DNA of 64,000 bases from Chlorobiota bacterium (GCA_013152085.1 JAADHC010000022.1:1-64000), one strand, 5' to 3'; counted from the stretch's first letter, positions 1 through 8,484 are shown. The notes: a model not told the origin generated them from the letters alone. A program made the numbers and translations.

Positions 1-100
1 TTTTGGCCAGCCCGGGATGTATGCTGCGGGCAATCTCCAGTCCCGTAACCCCTTCAGGATATTCCCTTACGGAATGATCCGGAAATGTAATTTTGATCAT
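1..100 (-). CDS. thrS: Threonyl-tRNA synthetase, N-terminal fragment (runs off the window)
   Basis: Reading from the ATG at 100 toward base 1 gives 33 codons beginning [20 protein letters not shown]. This is the start of a TGS domain as found at the N-terminus of bacterial ThrRS, which charges tRNA-Thr in the cytoplasm. Only the first part of the TGS domain is in the window; the editing and catalytic domains lie outside. The gene is divergent from the peptidase gene that starts at 270. The identification rests on similarity of these 33 residues to the family start, which is distinctive but short. Confidence 0.85.
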   Translation of the reverse strand, partial: MIKITFPDHSVREYPEGVTGLEIARSIHPGLAK

Positions 101-134
101 AAATAACGCATAGTTTGTTTTGTCAGACAATTTG

Positions 135-142
135 CAAAGATA
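135..142 (-). promoter_or_regulatory. Candidate -7 element of thrS promoter
   Basis: On the minus strand these bases read TATCTTTG, an exact match to the Bacteroidota -7 consensus TAnnTTTG, 34 bases upstream of the thrS ATG. No TTTG is seen at the matching -33 position, so this is a partial match only. Confidence 0.45.
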
Positions 143-269
143 AGGATTTCTCCCGATGCTTTCGGGTACGGGTTAAACAAACGTTAAATAAGGCTGAAAA
201 TTTGCTCCTTCAATGAGGATTCTGCAAATTTACGCGTCAAAAAAATCTTTAACACAAATCTACAGCATA

Positions 270-2438
270 ATGAAATTGCGTATTCAAAGCTTCCTGATGT
301 TTCTTCTGGTTCCATTAACCATGGCCTGGGGAGAAGATTATAAACAGATCACCCTCGAAGATATCTTCCGTGAAGGTACCTTCAAGACAACATCAATCTA
401 CGGTTTGCGCTCGATGAACGATGGCGAACACTACACAACTTCCGATTCCGGGAAATATGTGATCAAATTCAGGTACAAAACCGGAAATGCAGTGGATACC
501 GTTTTTAATCTGGATAAAATCGGGACGCCACCTTTTACCGGTTTTTCCGCTTATGCTTTCAGTCCTGAAGAACACTTTATACTTTTTACCACCGGACGTG
601 AGCGTATTTACCGGCGCTCCTATATCGCTGATTTTTATATTTACGAAATAGCAACCGGTAAACTGACCAAACTTTCAGAAAACGGAAAGCTGACGCTTCC
701 TGACTTTTCACCTGACGAAAAATTCATTGCCTTTGTCCGCAACAACAACCTCTTTCTTTTCAATATGAAAACAAAGCACGAGAAACAACTTACGGATGAT
801 GGTAAGTTTAACCATATTATCAACGGTACAACCGACTGGGTTTATGAGGAGGAATTCTCCCTGACCAAAGGATTTTACTGGTCCCCGGACAGTCGCCGTC
901 TTGCCTACTACCGTTTTGATGAAAGCCGTGTAAAACTATTCAATATGACGCGGTATGACCGTAAATTATATCCTGAAAATTATGCTTTCAAATATCCCAA
1001 AGCCGGGGAGGAAAATTCCATCGTAGAGATATTCGTTTACGATCTGGCTTCAGGCCGTAAAAGTAAAATGGATACGGGGGAAGAAGATGATCAGTACATC
1101 CCGGCCATACAATGGACAAAAAACAAACTGGCGGTGATCCGTATGAACCGCCTGCAGAACCGTGTTGATATCCTCCTGGCAGATCCGGTTTCGGGGGAAA
1201 CAAGTGTCCTCTACACCGAAAATAATAAAAAGTATATTGAAGAACTGGCCGGAAATTACCTTACATTCCTGGATAACGGGAAACATTTTGTGATCAACAG
1301 TGAGATGGACGGCTTTAACCACCTCTATCTTTTTGACATGACCGGGAGAATGGTGAAACAGCTTACCTCCGGTCAATGGGATGTGGACCGCCTTGTCGGG
1401 ATTGACCAGAAAAAAGGGAAAGTTTATTACACATCTTCAGAAGAATCCCCTTTACAACGGGCATTGTATGTTGTAGGGCTTGACGGAAAGAACAAACGGA
1501 AACTCTCCGCAAAATCCGGGACAAACCGGGCCGTTTTCAGTGCCACGTATAAGTACTATATCAACTACTTTTCTTCGGCTACCCAGCCACTTCTGGTAAC
1601 CTTGCATACTTCAGGCGGTAAGGGGATACGTGTGCTCGCCGAAAATAGTGATGTGCTTGAGAAAGCCGGAAAAACCGGCGTGGGTTCGAAGGAGTTCTTT
1701 CAGTTTACCACTACGGAAGGGGTGACATTGAACGGCTATATGATCAAACCGCCCGGTTTTGATCCGCATAAAAAATACCCTGTCTTTATGTATGTTTACG
1801 GAGGACCAGGTTCGCAAACCGTACTGGACAGGTGGAGTTTCGGTTGGAATGAACTGATCGCTCAGCGCGGATATATTGTGGTTTCTGTGGATAACCGCGG
1901 TACGGGTGCCCGGGGAGAAGCTTTTAAAAAGATCACTTACGGGGAACTTGGTAAATATGAAACTGCCGACCAGATTGAGGCTGCCCGGTATCTGGGAAAT
2001 CTGCCTTTTGTTGATGCTTCACGTATCGGAATTTTTGGCTGGAGTTACGGCGGGTTTATGGCTGCATCCTGCCTTTTTAAAGGCCATGATGTCTTTAAAA
2101 TGGGTATTGCCGTAGCCCCGGTAACCAGTTGGCGTTTTTATGATACCATTTATACCGAAAGATATATGGGGCTTCCCCAGGACAATGCCGAAGGGTATGA
2201 CGATAACAGCCCGATCAATTTCGCAGATATGCTGGAAGGAAAATTCCTGTTGATCCATGGTACAGCCGATGATAATGTCCATTTCCAGAATTCCATCGAA
2301 CTGATCAATGCCCTGATTGAAGCAGAAAAAGCTTTCGATATGAAAATCTATCCGGATAAGGCACATGGCATATCAGGCAGGAATTATCACTTCCATGTTT
2401 ACAAATCCATGACGGATTTTATCATGGAGAATCTTTAG
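270..2438 (+). CDS. Dipeptidyl peptidase IV family serine peptidase (S9B)
   Basis: This is an exported peptidase of family S9B, expected to remove N-terminal Xaa-Pro or Xaa-Ala dipeptides from peptides in the periplasm. The protein has 722 residues from the chosen ATG. Residues 1-22 form a signal peptide, about 80-480 a DPP-IV beta-propeller, and about 500-722 the alpha/beta hydrolase domain. The nucleophile is Ser592 in GWSYGGFM. The triad is completed by the Asp in GTADDN and the His in DKAHGI. A start 57 bases upstream (213) is open, but it would put a polar extension ahead of the signal peptide, so 270 is preferred. The size matches bacterial DPP-IV. Its neighbours give no pathway context beyond peptide use. 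Confidence 0.93.
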   Translation: MKLRIQSFLMFLLVPLTMAWGEDYKQITLEDIFREGTFKTTSIYGLRSMNDGEHYTTSDSGKYVIKFRYKTGNAVDTVFNLDKIGTPPFTGFSAYAFSPEEHFILFTTGRERIYRRSYIADFYIYEIATGKLTKLSENGKLTLPDFSPDEKFIAFVRNNNLFLFNMKTKHEKQLTDDGKFNHIINGTTDWVYEEEFSLTKGFYWSPDSRRLAYYRFDESRVKLFNMTRYDRKLYPENYAFKYPKAGEENSIVEIFVYDLASGRKSKMDTGEEDDQYIPAIQWTKNKLAVIRMNRLQNRVDILLADPVSGETSVLYTENNKKYIEELAGNYLTFLDNGKHFVINSEMDGFNHLYLFDMTGRMVKQLTSGQWDVDRLVGIDQKKGKVYYTSSEESPLQRALYVVGLDGKNKRKLSAKSGTNRAVFSATYKYYINYFSSATQPLLVTLHTSGGKGIRVLAENSDVLEKAGKTGVGSKEFFQFTTTEGVTLNGYMIKPPGFDPHKKYPVFMYVYGGPGSQTVLDRWSFGWNELIAQRGYIVVSVDNRGTGARGEAFKKITYGELGKYETADQIEAARYLGNLPFVDASRIGIFGWSYGGFMAASCLFKGHDVFKMGIAVAPVTSWRFYDTIYTERYMGLPQDNAEGYDDNSPINFADMLEGKFLLIHGTADDNVHFQNSIELINALIEAEKAFDMKIYPDKAHGISGRNYHFHVYKSMTDFIMENL

Positions 2439-2483
2439 TGATATTTCATATTATTCTTTAACCAAATAAAACCAAATTAAAAA

Positions 2484-3608
2484 ATGAGTGATGCAAAAGT
2501 TGTCGAAAAAGTCGAGCCGCCGAAAGAGCGGATTGTATCAGTGGATGCCCTGCGTGGTTTTGATATGTTCTGGATTGTCGGGGGCAGTTATTTCTTTACG
2601 GTCATTTTTACGGCCACCGGCGGAAAACTGAAAGACTGGCTGGTGCCCCAGTTCGATCATGCTGCCTGGCAGGGATTTCATTTCTATGACCTGATCTTTC
2701 CCCTCTTTGTTTTTGTGGTGGGTATGTCTGTGGTATTTTCCCTGGGAAGACTGGTGAAGACCAAAGGCAAATCAGCAGCGTACAAACGGTTGATCCGCCG
2801 CTTTGTGATCCTTTATCTCCTGGGGATCATCTATTACGGCGGGATCAGTAAAGGAATCGAAGGAGTCCGCCTGTTGGGTGTGCTGCAACGTCTCGCCCTG
2901 ACTTACCTGTTCGCAGGCATCCTGTTTATCCACCTTGACCTTCGCGGGATGATCATCGCCTTCTTTACCATATTGCTTGCTTACTGGGCTTTTCTTTCTT
3001 TTGTCCCGGTTCCGGGTGTGGGACATGTTTCCTTTGCCGAAGGAGAGAACTGGACCAACTGGATCGATATCCATTATCTTCCTTTCTTTAAATGGGACGG
3101 ACAATGGGACCCCGAAGGGATTCTCAGTACCCTTCCGGCCATAGGTTCGGCCATGCTGGGGGTGTTTGCATCGCTGATCCTTCTGGATAAAAAAACCGAA
3201 CCCATGAAAAAAGTATGGATATATGTTGGCGGTGGCGTGGTGATGGTTATCCTCGGATACCTTTGGGGTTTGCAGTTTCCGGTGATCAAGAAAATATGGA
3301 CATCTTCCTATGTCCTTGTAGCCGGCGGGTACAGCCTGATCCTTTTGGGATCATTTTATTACATTATGGATGTAAAGAAAATCCGGAAATGGGCTCAGCC
3401 CTTTGTCTGGATCGGTATGAATCCGATTACCATATACCTGGCTATGGCCTGGGTGAACTTCAGGAAAATAGCTGCTGCCATTGGCGGAGGAGAAGGATTC
3501 TGGCACAACAATCCGTTTGGATCTGTCCTGACCGTAACCGTTTTTATCCTTTTGGTGTTCGGTTTTGTCGGTTATCTTCATAAAAAGAAAATCTTTATAC
3601 GTATCTGA
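2484..3608 (+). CDS. HGSNAT-like multipass membrane acyltransferase (COG4299, NagX/DUF5009 type)
   Basis: The 374-residue protein has about ten hydrophobic segments. Its N-terminal motif RIVSVDALRGFDMF is typical of proteins related to heparan-alpha-glucosaminide N-acetyltransferase. A His in DHAAWQGFHFYDLIFP falls where the family has the histidine thought to carry the acetyl group. The human relative moves acetyl from cytosolic acetyl-CoA to amino sugars across a membrane. In bacteria the substrate is usually unknown and an amino-sugar role is inferred. The gene follows the DPP-IV gene by 45 bases on the same strand and may be cotranscribed. The family assignment is strong; the substrate is unknown. 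Confidence 0.85.
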   Translation: MSDAKVVEKVEPPKERIVSVDALRGFDMFWIVGGSYFFTVIFTATGGKLKDWLVPQFDHAAWQGFHFYDLIFPLFVFVVGMSVVFSLGRLVKTKGKSAAYKRLIRRFVILYLLGIIYYGGISKGIEGVRLLGVLQRLALTYLFAGILFIHLDLRGMIIAFFTILLAYWAFLSFVPVPGVGHVSFAEGENWTNWIDIHYLPFFKWDGQWDPEGILSTLPAIGSAMLGVFASLILLDKKTEPMKKVWIYVGGGVVMVILGYLWGLQFPVIKKIWTSSYVLVAGGYSLILLGSFYYIMDVKKIRKWAQPFVWIGMNPITIYLAMAWVNFRKIAAAIGGGEGFWHNNPFGSVLTVTVFILLVFGFVGYLHKKKIFIRI

Positions 3609-3745
3609 TTTAGAAAACTATTGTTGCATTATCGAAGTGTCCGGAAGGCTGTTTTGTCTTTATTGCAATTTTGACGGGTAAGTAGGGTCGAAGAAGGAAA
3701 AAGTCGAATGGGTCTAAAGGGTTAAAGAGTTTACATATTCTAAAT

Positions 3746-3838
3746 CCTCGCGACCCTTCGTGCCATCGCGTCCTGGCGGTGACTGTTAAATTCTTGTTTT
3801 AACCGCGAAGGCGGAAAGACGCAAGGGTACGCAAAGGT
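3746..3838. repeat. Imperfect inverted repeat, dispersed family
   Basis: The left arm (3746-3781, from CCTCGCGACCC) is roughly the reverse complement of the right arm (3801-3838, from AACCGCGAAGGCGGAAAGAC), with a 19-base AT-rich spacer. A related arm occurs in reverse orientation at 12455-12490. The arms are diverged, so any RNA hairpin would be interrupted. Function is unknown. Confidence 0.6.
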
Positions 3839-4090
3839 CAATGATACGCTTTCTCCTTTTAGTGAGGGGGAATTAGGATGAACTGAAAAGTAGAAGAAGT
3901 CGAATGGATCAAGAGGTCAGTAGGTGTAAAAAGTTCGAATAGGTCAAATAGGTGCGTGTATTTGGGGATTAAGTAGTCATTAAACAGTTATTCCGTTTGT
4001 ATCCGGTTAACCTGCTATTCCGGATCCCGGAATTTCACCTTCCATCCTACTACCATTCTCACATTGGCTTAACGAAGGGAAATGTCCATT

Positions 4091-4139
4091 GAATGACAGT
4101 GAGCGGAGCGAACGAAGGACATGAGTGAAACGAAGAATA
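4091..4139 (+). repeat. Dispersed repeat, copy A (GAATGAC..GTGAGCG..AGCGAACGAA)
   Basis: This stretch aligns over its whole length, with one gap and scattered mismatches, to 43330-43380. Its first half also aligns to 22811-22838. It ends about 79 bases upstream of the lipoprotein ATG at 4217. An ATG inside the repeat at 4121 opens the same frame as the lipoprotein, but it is unlikely to be the natural start. Confidence 0.65.
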
Positions 4140-4216
4140 AATGTTTACCAAACCGGTTCTCAAATCTTTGGCATTACATTTGCATTTTCAATAACAGACC
4201 ATTAAATCTTACCATC

Positions 4217-4894
4217 ATGAAACGATTTTCCATACTTCTGATCATCATAGCCGGAATCCTTACTTCATGTGAAATCCATCCGTCGGCAGGCTTTTTTGCT
4301 TCGGATGAGGAAGTGGAAACAGGCGACCAGGTGTATTTTACCAACAGTTCGCTCAATGCTGTAACCTATGAGTGGAATTTCGGTGACGGAACGATTTCCA
4401 ATGACCCCAACCCTGTCCATAGTTATGATGTAACCGGAACTTTTACCGTAACACTCACGGCTTGGTCGAAAACCGATGCCTCGGATCAGGCCTTTATGGA
4501 TATTACCGTCTATTATCCGACAACACTGCAGGTTGAGGTGCTGGAATATTACGATGAGTATGCTGTCGAAAATGCCAGTGTGATCCTTTACCCGACCTAT
4601 GATGACTGGGTGAACCAGACCAATTCCCTGATTGAAGGTTTTACCAATGCCAACGGGATCGTGATCTTTACCAAACTCGACCCGGTACGATATTACCTGG
4701 ATGTCTGGGAGCAGAACCACAACAACTATACCCTGGCCAGTGAGGATATCGGTTTTATTGAAACGCCCGTTCTGGCACCACACGAAATCAACTATTTTAC
4801 AGCCTGGGTCGATTATGTCCCCTCCAAAGGCGGTGAACGCAGCCGGACTCTGGTGATTAAAAAGCTGGAACGAAAGTATTCTGAGAAGCGGTAG
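4217..4894 (+). CDS. PKD-domain lipoprotein
   Basis: The 225-residue protein has a lipoprotein signal peptide ending in ILTSC, so it is probably anchored in a membrane and may be surface-exposed. Residues about 27-105 form a PKD domain with the hallmark YEWNFGDG and a closing TFTVTLTA strand. The rest (about 110-200) resembles a carboxypeptidase-regulatory or transthyretin-like beta-sandwich with the pattern NANGIVIFTKLDP. No catalytic residues are apparent; a binding or structural role is inferred. The start at 4217 places the signal peptide at the N-terminus. The longer frame from 4121 begins inside a repeat and adds 32 unrelated residues. Confidence 0.8.
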   Translation: MKRFSILLIIIAGILTSCEIHPSAGFFASDEEVETGDQVYFTNSSLNAVTYEWNFGDGTISNDPNPVHSYDVTGTFTVTLTAWSKTDASDQAFMDITVYYPTTLQVEVLEYYDEYAVENASVILYPTYDDWVNQTNSLIEGFTNANGIVIFTKLDPVRYYLDVWEQNHNNYTLASEDIGFIETPVLAPHEINYFTAWVDYVPSKGGERSRTLVIKKLERKYSEKR

Positions 4895-5062
4895 TTCTGC
4901 GGATCATTTAAAGCGGACATATCTTTCGATTTCATCGTTTTCCCGGATTTGGCTGTATCGTAATGATTTCAGGTATACAATATTGTTTAGTACTCAAAAT
5001 ATCCTGAATTATGGGTTTATTAGTGGAATCAGGTTAAATTATAAAGAGAAATCCCGTTTTTT
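4895..5062. other. Upstream region of the his operon, no gene seen
   Basis: This AT-rich spacer separates the PKD lipoprotein stop from the his promoter. No gene or clear terminator was recognised. Confidence 0.5.
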
Positions 5063-5095
5063 TTTGCAGTTATGAATAATTTTCTTTTACCTTTG
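5063..5095 (+). promoter_or_regulatory. his operon promoter (Bacteroidota type)
   Basis: TTTG at 5063-5066 is followed after exactly 21 bases by TACCTTTG at 5088-5095. This matches the Bacteroidota consensus (TTTG near -33, TAnnTTTG near -7). Transcription would begin near 5100-5103, just ahead of the leader peptide ATG at 5114. Confidence 0.75.
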
Positions 5096-5113
5096 TAGCC
5101 AAAGTATTGAACT

Positions 5114-5167
5114 ATGAACATATACCGTCATCATCATCATTTTATGTTTCGCTTTGCGGCGAGGTGA
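5114..5167 (+). CDS. hisL: Histidine operon leader peptide
   Basis: A 17-codon reading frame encodes MNIYRHHHHFMFRFAAR with four consecutive CAT (His) codons at 5129-5140. It lies between the his promoter and a terminator in front of hisG. Such frames act as sensors: a ribosome short of charged tRNA-His stalls on the His codons and changes folding of the downstream RNA. The peptide itself probably has no function. The run of His codons, the position and the adjacent alternative hairpins together make this a confident call, although the frame is very short. Confidence 0.85.
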   Translation: MNIYRHHHHFMFRFAAR

Positions 5168-5227
5168 TGGTGGTGTATGGATAAAAAATATCTTTATGTT
5201 AACAAGCCCGCCAAAGCGGGCTTTTTT
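5129..5227 (+). promoter_or_regulatory. Histidine attenuator with competing antiterminator and terminator
   Basis: Three segments can compete. The His codons (5129-5140) can pair without interruption, using G-U pairs, with GTGATGGTGGTG at 5164-5175. The end of the leader frame, GCTTTGCGGCGAGG (5151-5164), can pair with CCCGCCAAAGC (5207-5217) in 11 base pairs broken by two small bulges. The second partner overlaps the 5' arm, the loop and the first bases of the 3' arm of the terminator (5204-5223), so the two are mutually exclusive. A ribosome stalled at His codons would leave 5151-5164 free and allow read-through. A ribosome at the stop codon (5165) would cover it and allow termination. Pairings were found by eye; no folding energy was computed. 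Confidence 0.75.
5204..5227 (+). terminator. Intrinsic terminator of the his leader
   Basis: An 8-bp perfect stem (AAGCCCGC at 5204-5211 with GCGGGCTT at 5216-5223) and a four-base loop run into TTTTTT. It ends 13 bases before the hisG ATG, so it can only serve to control entry into the operon. Confidence 0.85.
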
Positions 5228-5240
5228 ATTTTTATAAAAT

Positions 5241-6104
5241 ATGAAAACAGGTATATTACGATTAGCGGTACAAAAATCGGGACGTCTGCGTGACGGGTCG
5301 CTCAGGCTGTTGAAGGAAACAGGTATTAAACTGGACAACGGGCAGGACCAGCTCAGGGTGAGAACACCAAACTTTCCGCTCGAAATTCTATTCCTGCGAA
5401 ATTCAGATATCCCTAATTATGTCCGTGACGGGGTAGCCGATATTGCCATTGTCGGTGAGAACCTGGTGTCTGAAAAAGGCGAAGATCTGAAGATACAACT
5501 CAAACTGGGTTTCGCCCGCTGCCGGTTGTCGCTGGCGGTCCCCAAAGCGGTGGATTATCCCGGACCGGAATTCTGGGAAGGAAAACGGATTGCCACATCC
5601 TATCCCTCCAGCCTCAGGAAATTCCTGGATGAGCATAACATCAATGCTGCCATCCATGAGATCTCAGGGTCGGTTGAGATAGCCCCCAATATCGGCCTGG
5701 CAGATGGTATCTGTGACCTGGTAAGTTCCGGCAGTACCCTGTTTCAGAACCGGCTGAAAGAGGTAGAGAAAATCCTGGACTCCGAAGCTGTCCTGGTATC
5801 GGGACAACATCTCGTGCCGGAGAAACAGGAAATCCTCGATAAACTTTTATTCAGGTTACAGGCTGTACTGGCTGCCTCGAGCAACAAATACATTCTGCTG
5901 AATGCCCCGAATGACCGGCTGGAGGAAATTACCGGGATCCTGCCCGGGATGAAAAGCCCGACTATCATGCCGCTGGGCCTGAGGGGCTGGAGTTCGGTAC
6001 ATTCGGTCATCGGGGAGGAAGATTTCTGGAACGTTATTGACCGGCTCAAGGATGCCGGAGCACAGGGAATTCTGGTGGTGCCCATCGAAAAAATGGTACG
6101 GTAA
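5241..6104 (+). CDS. hisG: ATP phosphoribosyltransferase, long form
   Basis: HisG joins ATP and PRPP in the first, committed step of histidine synthesis in the cytoplasm. At 287 residues it is the long form. Residues about 1-210 form the periplasmic-binding-protein-like catalytic domain, with the start MKTGILRLAVQKSGRL and the PRPP-loop region DLVSSGSTL. About 215-287 form the C-terminal ACT-like regulatory domain (TIMPLGLRGWSSVHSVI), which binds histidine for feedback inhibition. The long form does not need HisZ, and none is seen. It is the first gene of an eight-gene operon and follows the leader terminator by 13 bases. Its stop overlaps the hisD start (TAATG). Confidence 0.96.
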   Translation: MKTGILRLAVQKSGRLRDGSLRLLKETGIKLDNGQDQLRVRTPNFPLEILFLRNSDIPNYVRDGVADIAIVGENLVSEKGEDLKIQLKLGFARCRLSLAVPKAVDYPGPEFWEGKRIATSYPSSLRKFLDEHNINAAIHEISGSVEIAPNIGLADGICDLVSSGSTLFQNRLKEVEKILDSEAVLVSGQHLVPEKQEILDKLLFRLQAVLAASSNKYILLNAPNDRLEEITGILPGMKSPTIMPLGLRGWSSVHSVIGEEDFWNVIDRLKDAGAQGILVVPIEKMVR

Positions 6105-7396
6105 TGAAAATAGTTGAATATCCGTTAAAATCACAATGGGATAGCCTTTTCAGCAGACCTGTCTTTTCACAGGTGCCGCTTGAAAAAACAGTCAGGCGCA
6201 TCTTCCGGGCAGTGGCCTCGGAGGGTGATAAAGCGGTATTGCGTTTTGGAAAGGAATTCGACCGGTATTCCGGAACCCGATTGGAAGTATCTTCCGCGGC
6301 ATGGAACGAACAGGTGTGCAATGTGGATTCGGATTTGAAAGCAGCCATTGACAGGGCGGCAGTCAACATACGCCGGTTTCATGAAGCCCAACTCCGGCAT
6401 GAGAAAAAGATCGAGACAGAACCCGGTGTGATCTGCCGCCGTGAAATCCGTCCCATCGACAGGGTGGGGTTGTATATTCCCGGAGGTTCGGCACCACTTT
6501 TTTCCACGGTCTTAATGCTGGGAATTCCGGCATCCGTCGCCGGTTGCCGGGAATTATATGTATGCACACCTCCGGATCAGGATGGTAAGGTGAGACCTGA
6601 AATCCTGTATGCAGCCAAAGTTGCCGGTATCCAGCGGATTTTCAGGGCAGGAGGTATTCAGGCAATCGCAGCCATGAATTATGGTACCGAAAGCATACCG
6701 CCTGCCGATAAAATATTCGGACCGGGAAATCAGTATGTTACGGCTGCAAAGCAATATGCACAGTACCTGGGGACTGCCATTGATTTGCCTGCAGGCCCAT
6801 CCGAGGTACTTGTCATTGCCGATGAAACAGCCCGCCCACGATGGCTGGCGGCAGACCTGCTTTCTCAGGCTGAGCACGGTCCTGACAGCCAGGTGATCCT
6901 GATCACCTGGAATAAAGAACTGATCCGTTATGTTCAGACAGAAATTGAAGATTTATTGCCACAGATCCCCCGCAGGGAAATTGCACGGAAGGCTCTGCAA
7001 CATGCCCGCATGATTCTGTGCAGGGATGCAGGGGAAGCTGTTGCGATGGCTAATGCCTATGCTCCGGAGCATCTTATTCTTGCCGTAATTGATCCGGAGA
7101 GGCTTCTGAACAACATCCGGCATGCCGGATCGGTCTTTCTGGGACATTTTACCCCGGAAAGTGCCGGCGATTATGCTTCCGGTACCAACCACACTCTTCC
7201 CACCCGGGGCTTTGCCCGCGTGTATGGTGGCGTATCCACAGAGAACTTTATTAAAATGATGACCATTCAGGAAATTTCCCGGGATGGGTTGAAAAGCCTT
7301 GGGCCGGTGATTGAAACCATGGCCGGAGCCGAGAAACTTATCGCGCACAAACTGGCGGTTTCGGTACGGCTGGAAAATGAAAATACTTCAGGATGA
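6104..7396 (+). CDS. hisD: Histidinol dehydrogenase
   Basis: HisD oxidises L-histidinol to L-histidine in two NAD-dependent steps, the last reactions of the pathway. The 430-residue length is normal. The family pattern is clear: the IPGGSAPLFSTVLML nucleotide-binding stretch, the GPGNQYVTAAKQ motif, the zinc-site region LLSQAEHGPDSQ, and the C-terminal active-site region ESAGDYASGTNHTLPT. Its start overlaps the hisG stop by one base, and its stop overlaps the hisC ATG by four bases, so translation is probably coupled along the operon. Confidence 0.96.
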   Translation: MKIVEYPLKSQWDSLFSRPVFSQVPLEKTVRRIFRAVASEGDKAVLRFGKEFDRYSGTRLEVSSAAWNEQVCNVDSDLKAAIDRAAVNIRRFHEAQLRHEKKIETEPGVICRREIRPIDRVGLYIPGGSAPLFSTVLMLGIPASVAGCRELYVCTPPDQDGKVRPEILYAAKVAGIQRIFRAGGIQAIAAMNYGTESIPPADKIFGPGNQYVTAAKQYAQYLGTAIDLPAGPSEVLVIADETARPRWLAADLLSQAEHGPDSQVILITWNKELIRYVQTEIEDLLPQIPRREIARKALQHARMILCRDAGEAVAMANAYAPEHLILAVIDPERLLNNIRHAGSVFLGHFTPESAGDYASGTNHTLPTRGFARVYGGVSTENFIKMMTIQEISRDGLKSLGPVIETMAGAEKLIAHKLAVSVRLENENTSG

Positions 7397-8484
7397 AACG
7401 ATCCATAAAAGATATTGTACGTTTAAATATCCGGAATCTCCGGCCGTACACCTCGGCAAGGGATGATTTTTACGGTGGCGCGGAAATCTGGCTCGATGCC
7501 AACGAAAATCCGTATGACCCCTTACCAGAAGACGTAAAAGAAAGCAAAGGGAATCCCCGTATTGCACAACTTAACCGGTACCCGGACCCGTATCAGCGTA
7601 TCCTGAAAGAGAAAATTGCCCGTGTAAAAAGCCTCCGACCCGAACAGATTTTTCTGGGAAACGGCAGTGATGAGATCCTTGACCTGCTGTTTCGTACGTT
7701 TTGTGAGCCCGGGAAAGATGAGGTAGTAATCATGCCGCCTACTTACGGAATGTACCGTGTGCTGGCAGATATACATCCGGCAAAGATCAGGGAAATCCCC
7801 CTCGATCCGGCTTTTCAACCCGATGTACAGGCAATCAGGCAACAGACAGGCAGAAGTACCAAAATCATCTTTATCTGCTCTCCTAATAACCCGACGGGAA
7901 ATGCCGTTGATCCTGAACGATTAAAGGATATCATGGCATTTTTTGACGGGCTGGTCGTTGTGGATGAGGCGTATATTGACTTCTCACCCGGAAAATCAAT
8001 TTTGCCGCTGTTGTCAGCATATGAAAACCTGATCATCCTGCAGACCTTCAGTAAAGCGCGGGGACTGGCAGGGATACGCCTGGGTATGGCATTTGCCCAT
8101 CCTGAAGTGTTATCCTGGCTGAACAGGGTAAAGCTTCCTTACAATGTGAACAGGCTTTCCATTACCAAAGCTGCCGAAGCGGTGGAATCGGATAATGCCT
8201 TTGATGCTGTTGGAGCGATTCTCCGTGAAAAAAAGGAAATGTTCGTATTCCTGGAGGATTTACCGTCAGTGCAACAGGTTTATCCTTCGGATGCGAATTT
8301 TATTCTGGTTTGTGTCAGGAATCCTGAAAAGCTTTATACCTTTCTTATTGAAAAAGGAATCGTGGTACGTTTGCGCAGCGGAATCCCCGGGTGTGGGAAA
8401 GCGATCCGGATTACGATCGGGACACATGAAGAAATGCAGCGACTGAAAGAGATCTGGCGGGAATTTGATCAGAAAATGATATAA
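7393..8484 (+). CDS. hisC: Histidinol-phosphate aminotransferase
   Basis: HisC transfers an amino group from glutamate to imidazole-acetol phosphate, giving histidinol phosphate. It is a PLP enzyme of fold type I with 363 residues. Visible marks are the N-terminal LDANENPYDP, the cofactor loop GNGSDEIL, CSPNNPTGN, the DEAYIDF aspartate motif, and the PLP-binding lysine in FSKARGLAGIRLG. The order hisD-hisC-hisB and the four-base ATGA overlap with hisD support the specific assignment over other class I/II aminotransferases. Confidence 0.95.
   Translation: MKRSIKDIVRLNIRNLRPYTSARDDFYGGAEIWLDANENPYDPLPEDVKESKGNPRIAQLNRYPDPYQRILKEKIARVKSLRPEQIFLGNGSDEILDLLFRTFCEPGKDEVVIMPPTYGMYRVLADIHPAKIREIPLDPAFQPDVQAIRQQTGRSTKIIFICSPNNPTGNAVDPERLKDIMAFFDGLVVVDEAYIDFSPGKSILPLLSAYENLIILQTFSKARGLAGIRLGMAFAHPEVLSWLNRVKLPYNVNRLSITKAAEAVESDNAFDAVGAILREKKEMFVFLEDLPSVQQVYPSDANFILVCVRNPEKLYTFLIEKGIVVRLRSGIPGCGKAIRITIGTHEEMQRLKEIWREFDQKMI

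Larger units (their letters stand above)
3609..4216. other. Gene-free stretch rich in degenerate repeats
   Basis: No credible gene is seen in these 608 bases. The stretch holds a short duplicated motif (AAGTCGAATGG at about 3698 and 3898, each followed by a purine-rich tract), an imperfect inverted repeat (3746-3838) and one copy of a dispersed repeat (4091-4139). This composition is typical of intergenic repeat debris. Confidence 0.6.

Noticed and set aside
101-212. T-box or other riboswitch leader for thrS
   Set aside because: The distance from the candidate -7 element to the ATG is only about 34 bases, too short for a T-box, and no T-box core motif was seen.
4121-4216. Extended N-terminus of the PKD lipoprotein from ATG 4121
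   Set aside because: The added 32 residues come partly from a dispersed repeat and would place the lipoprotein signal peptide inside the protein.
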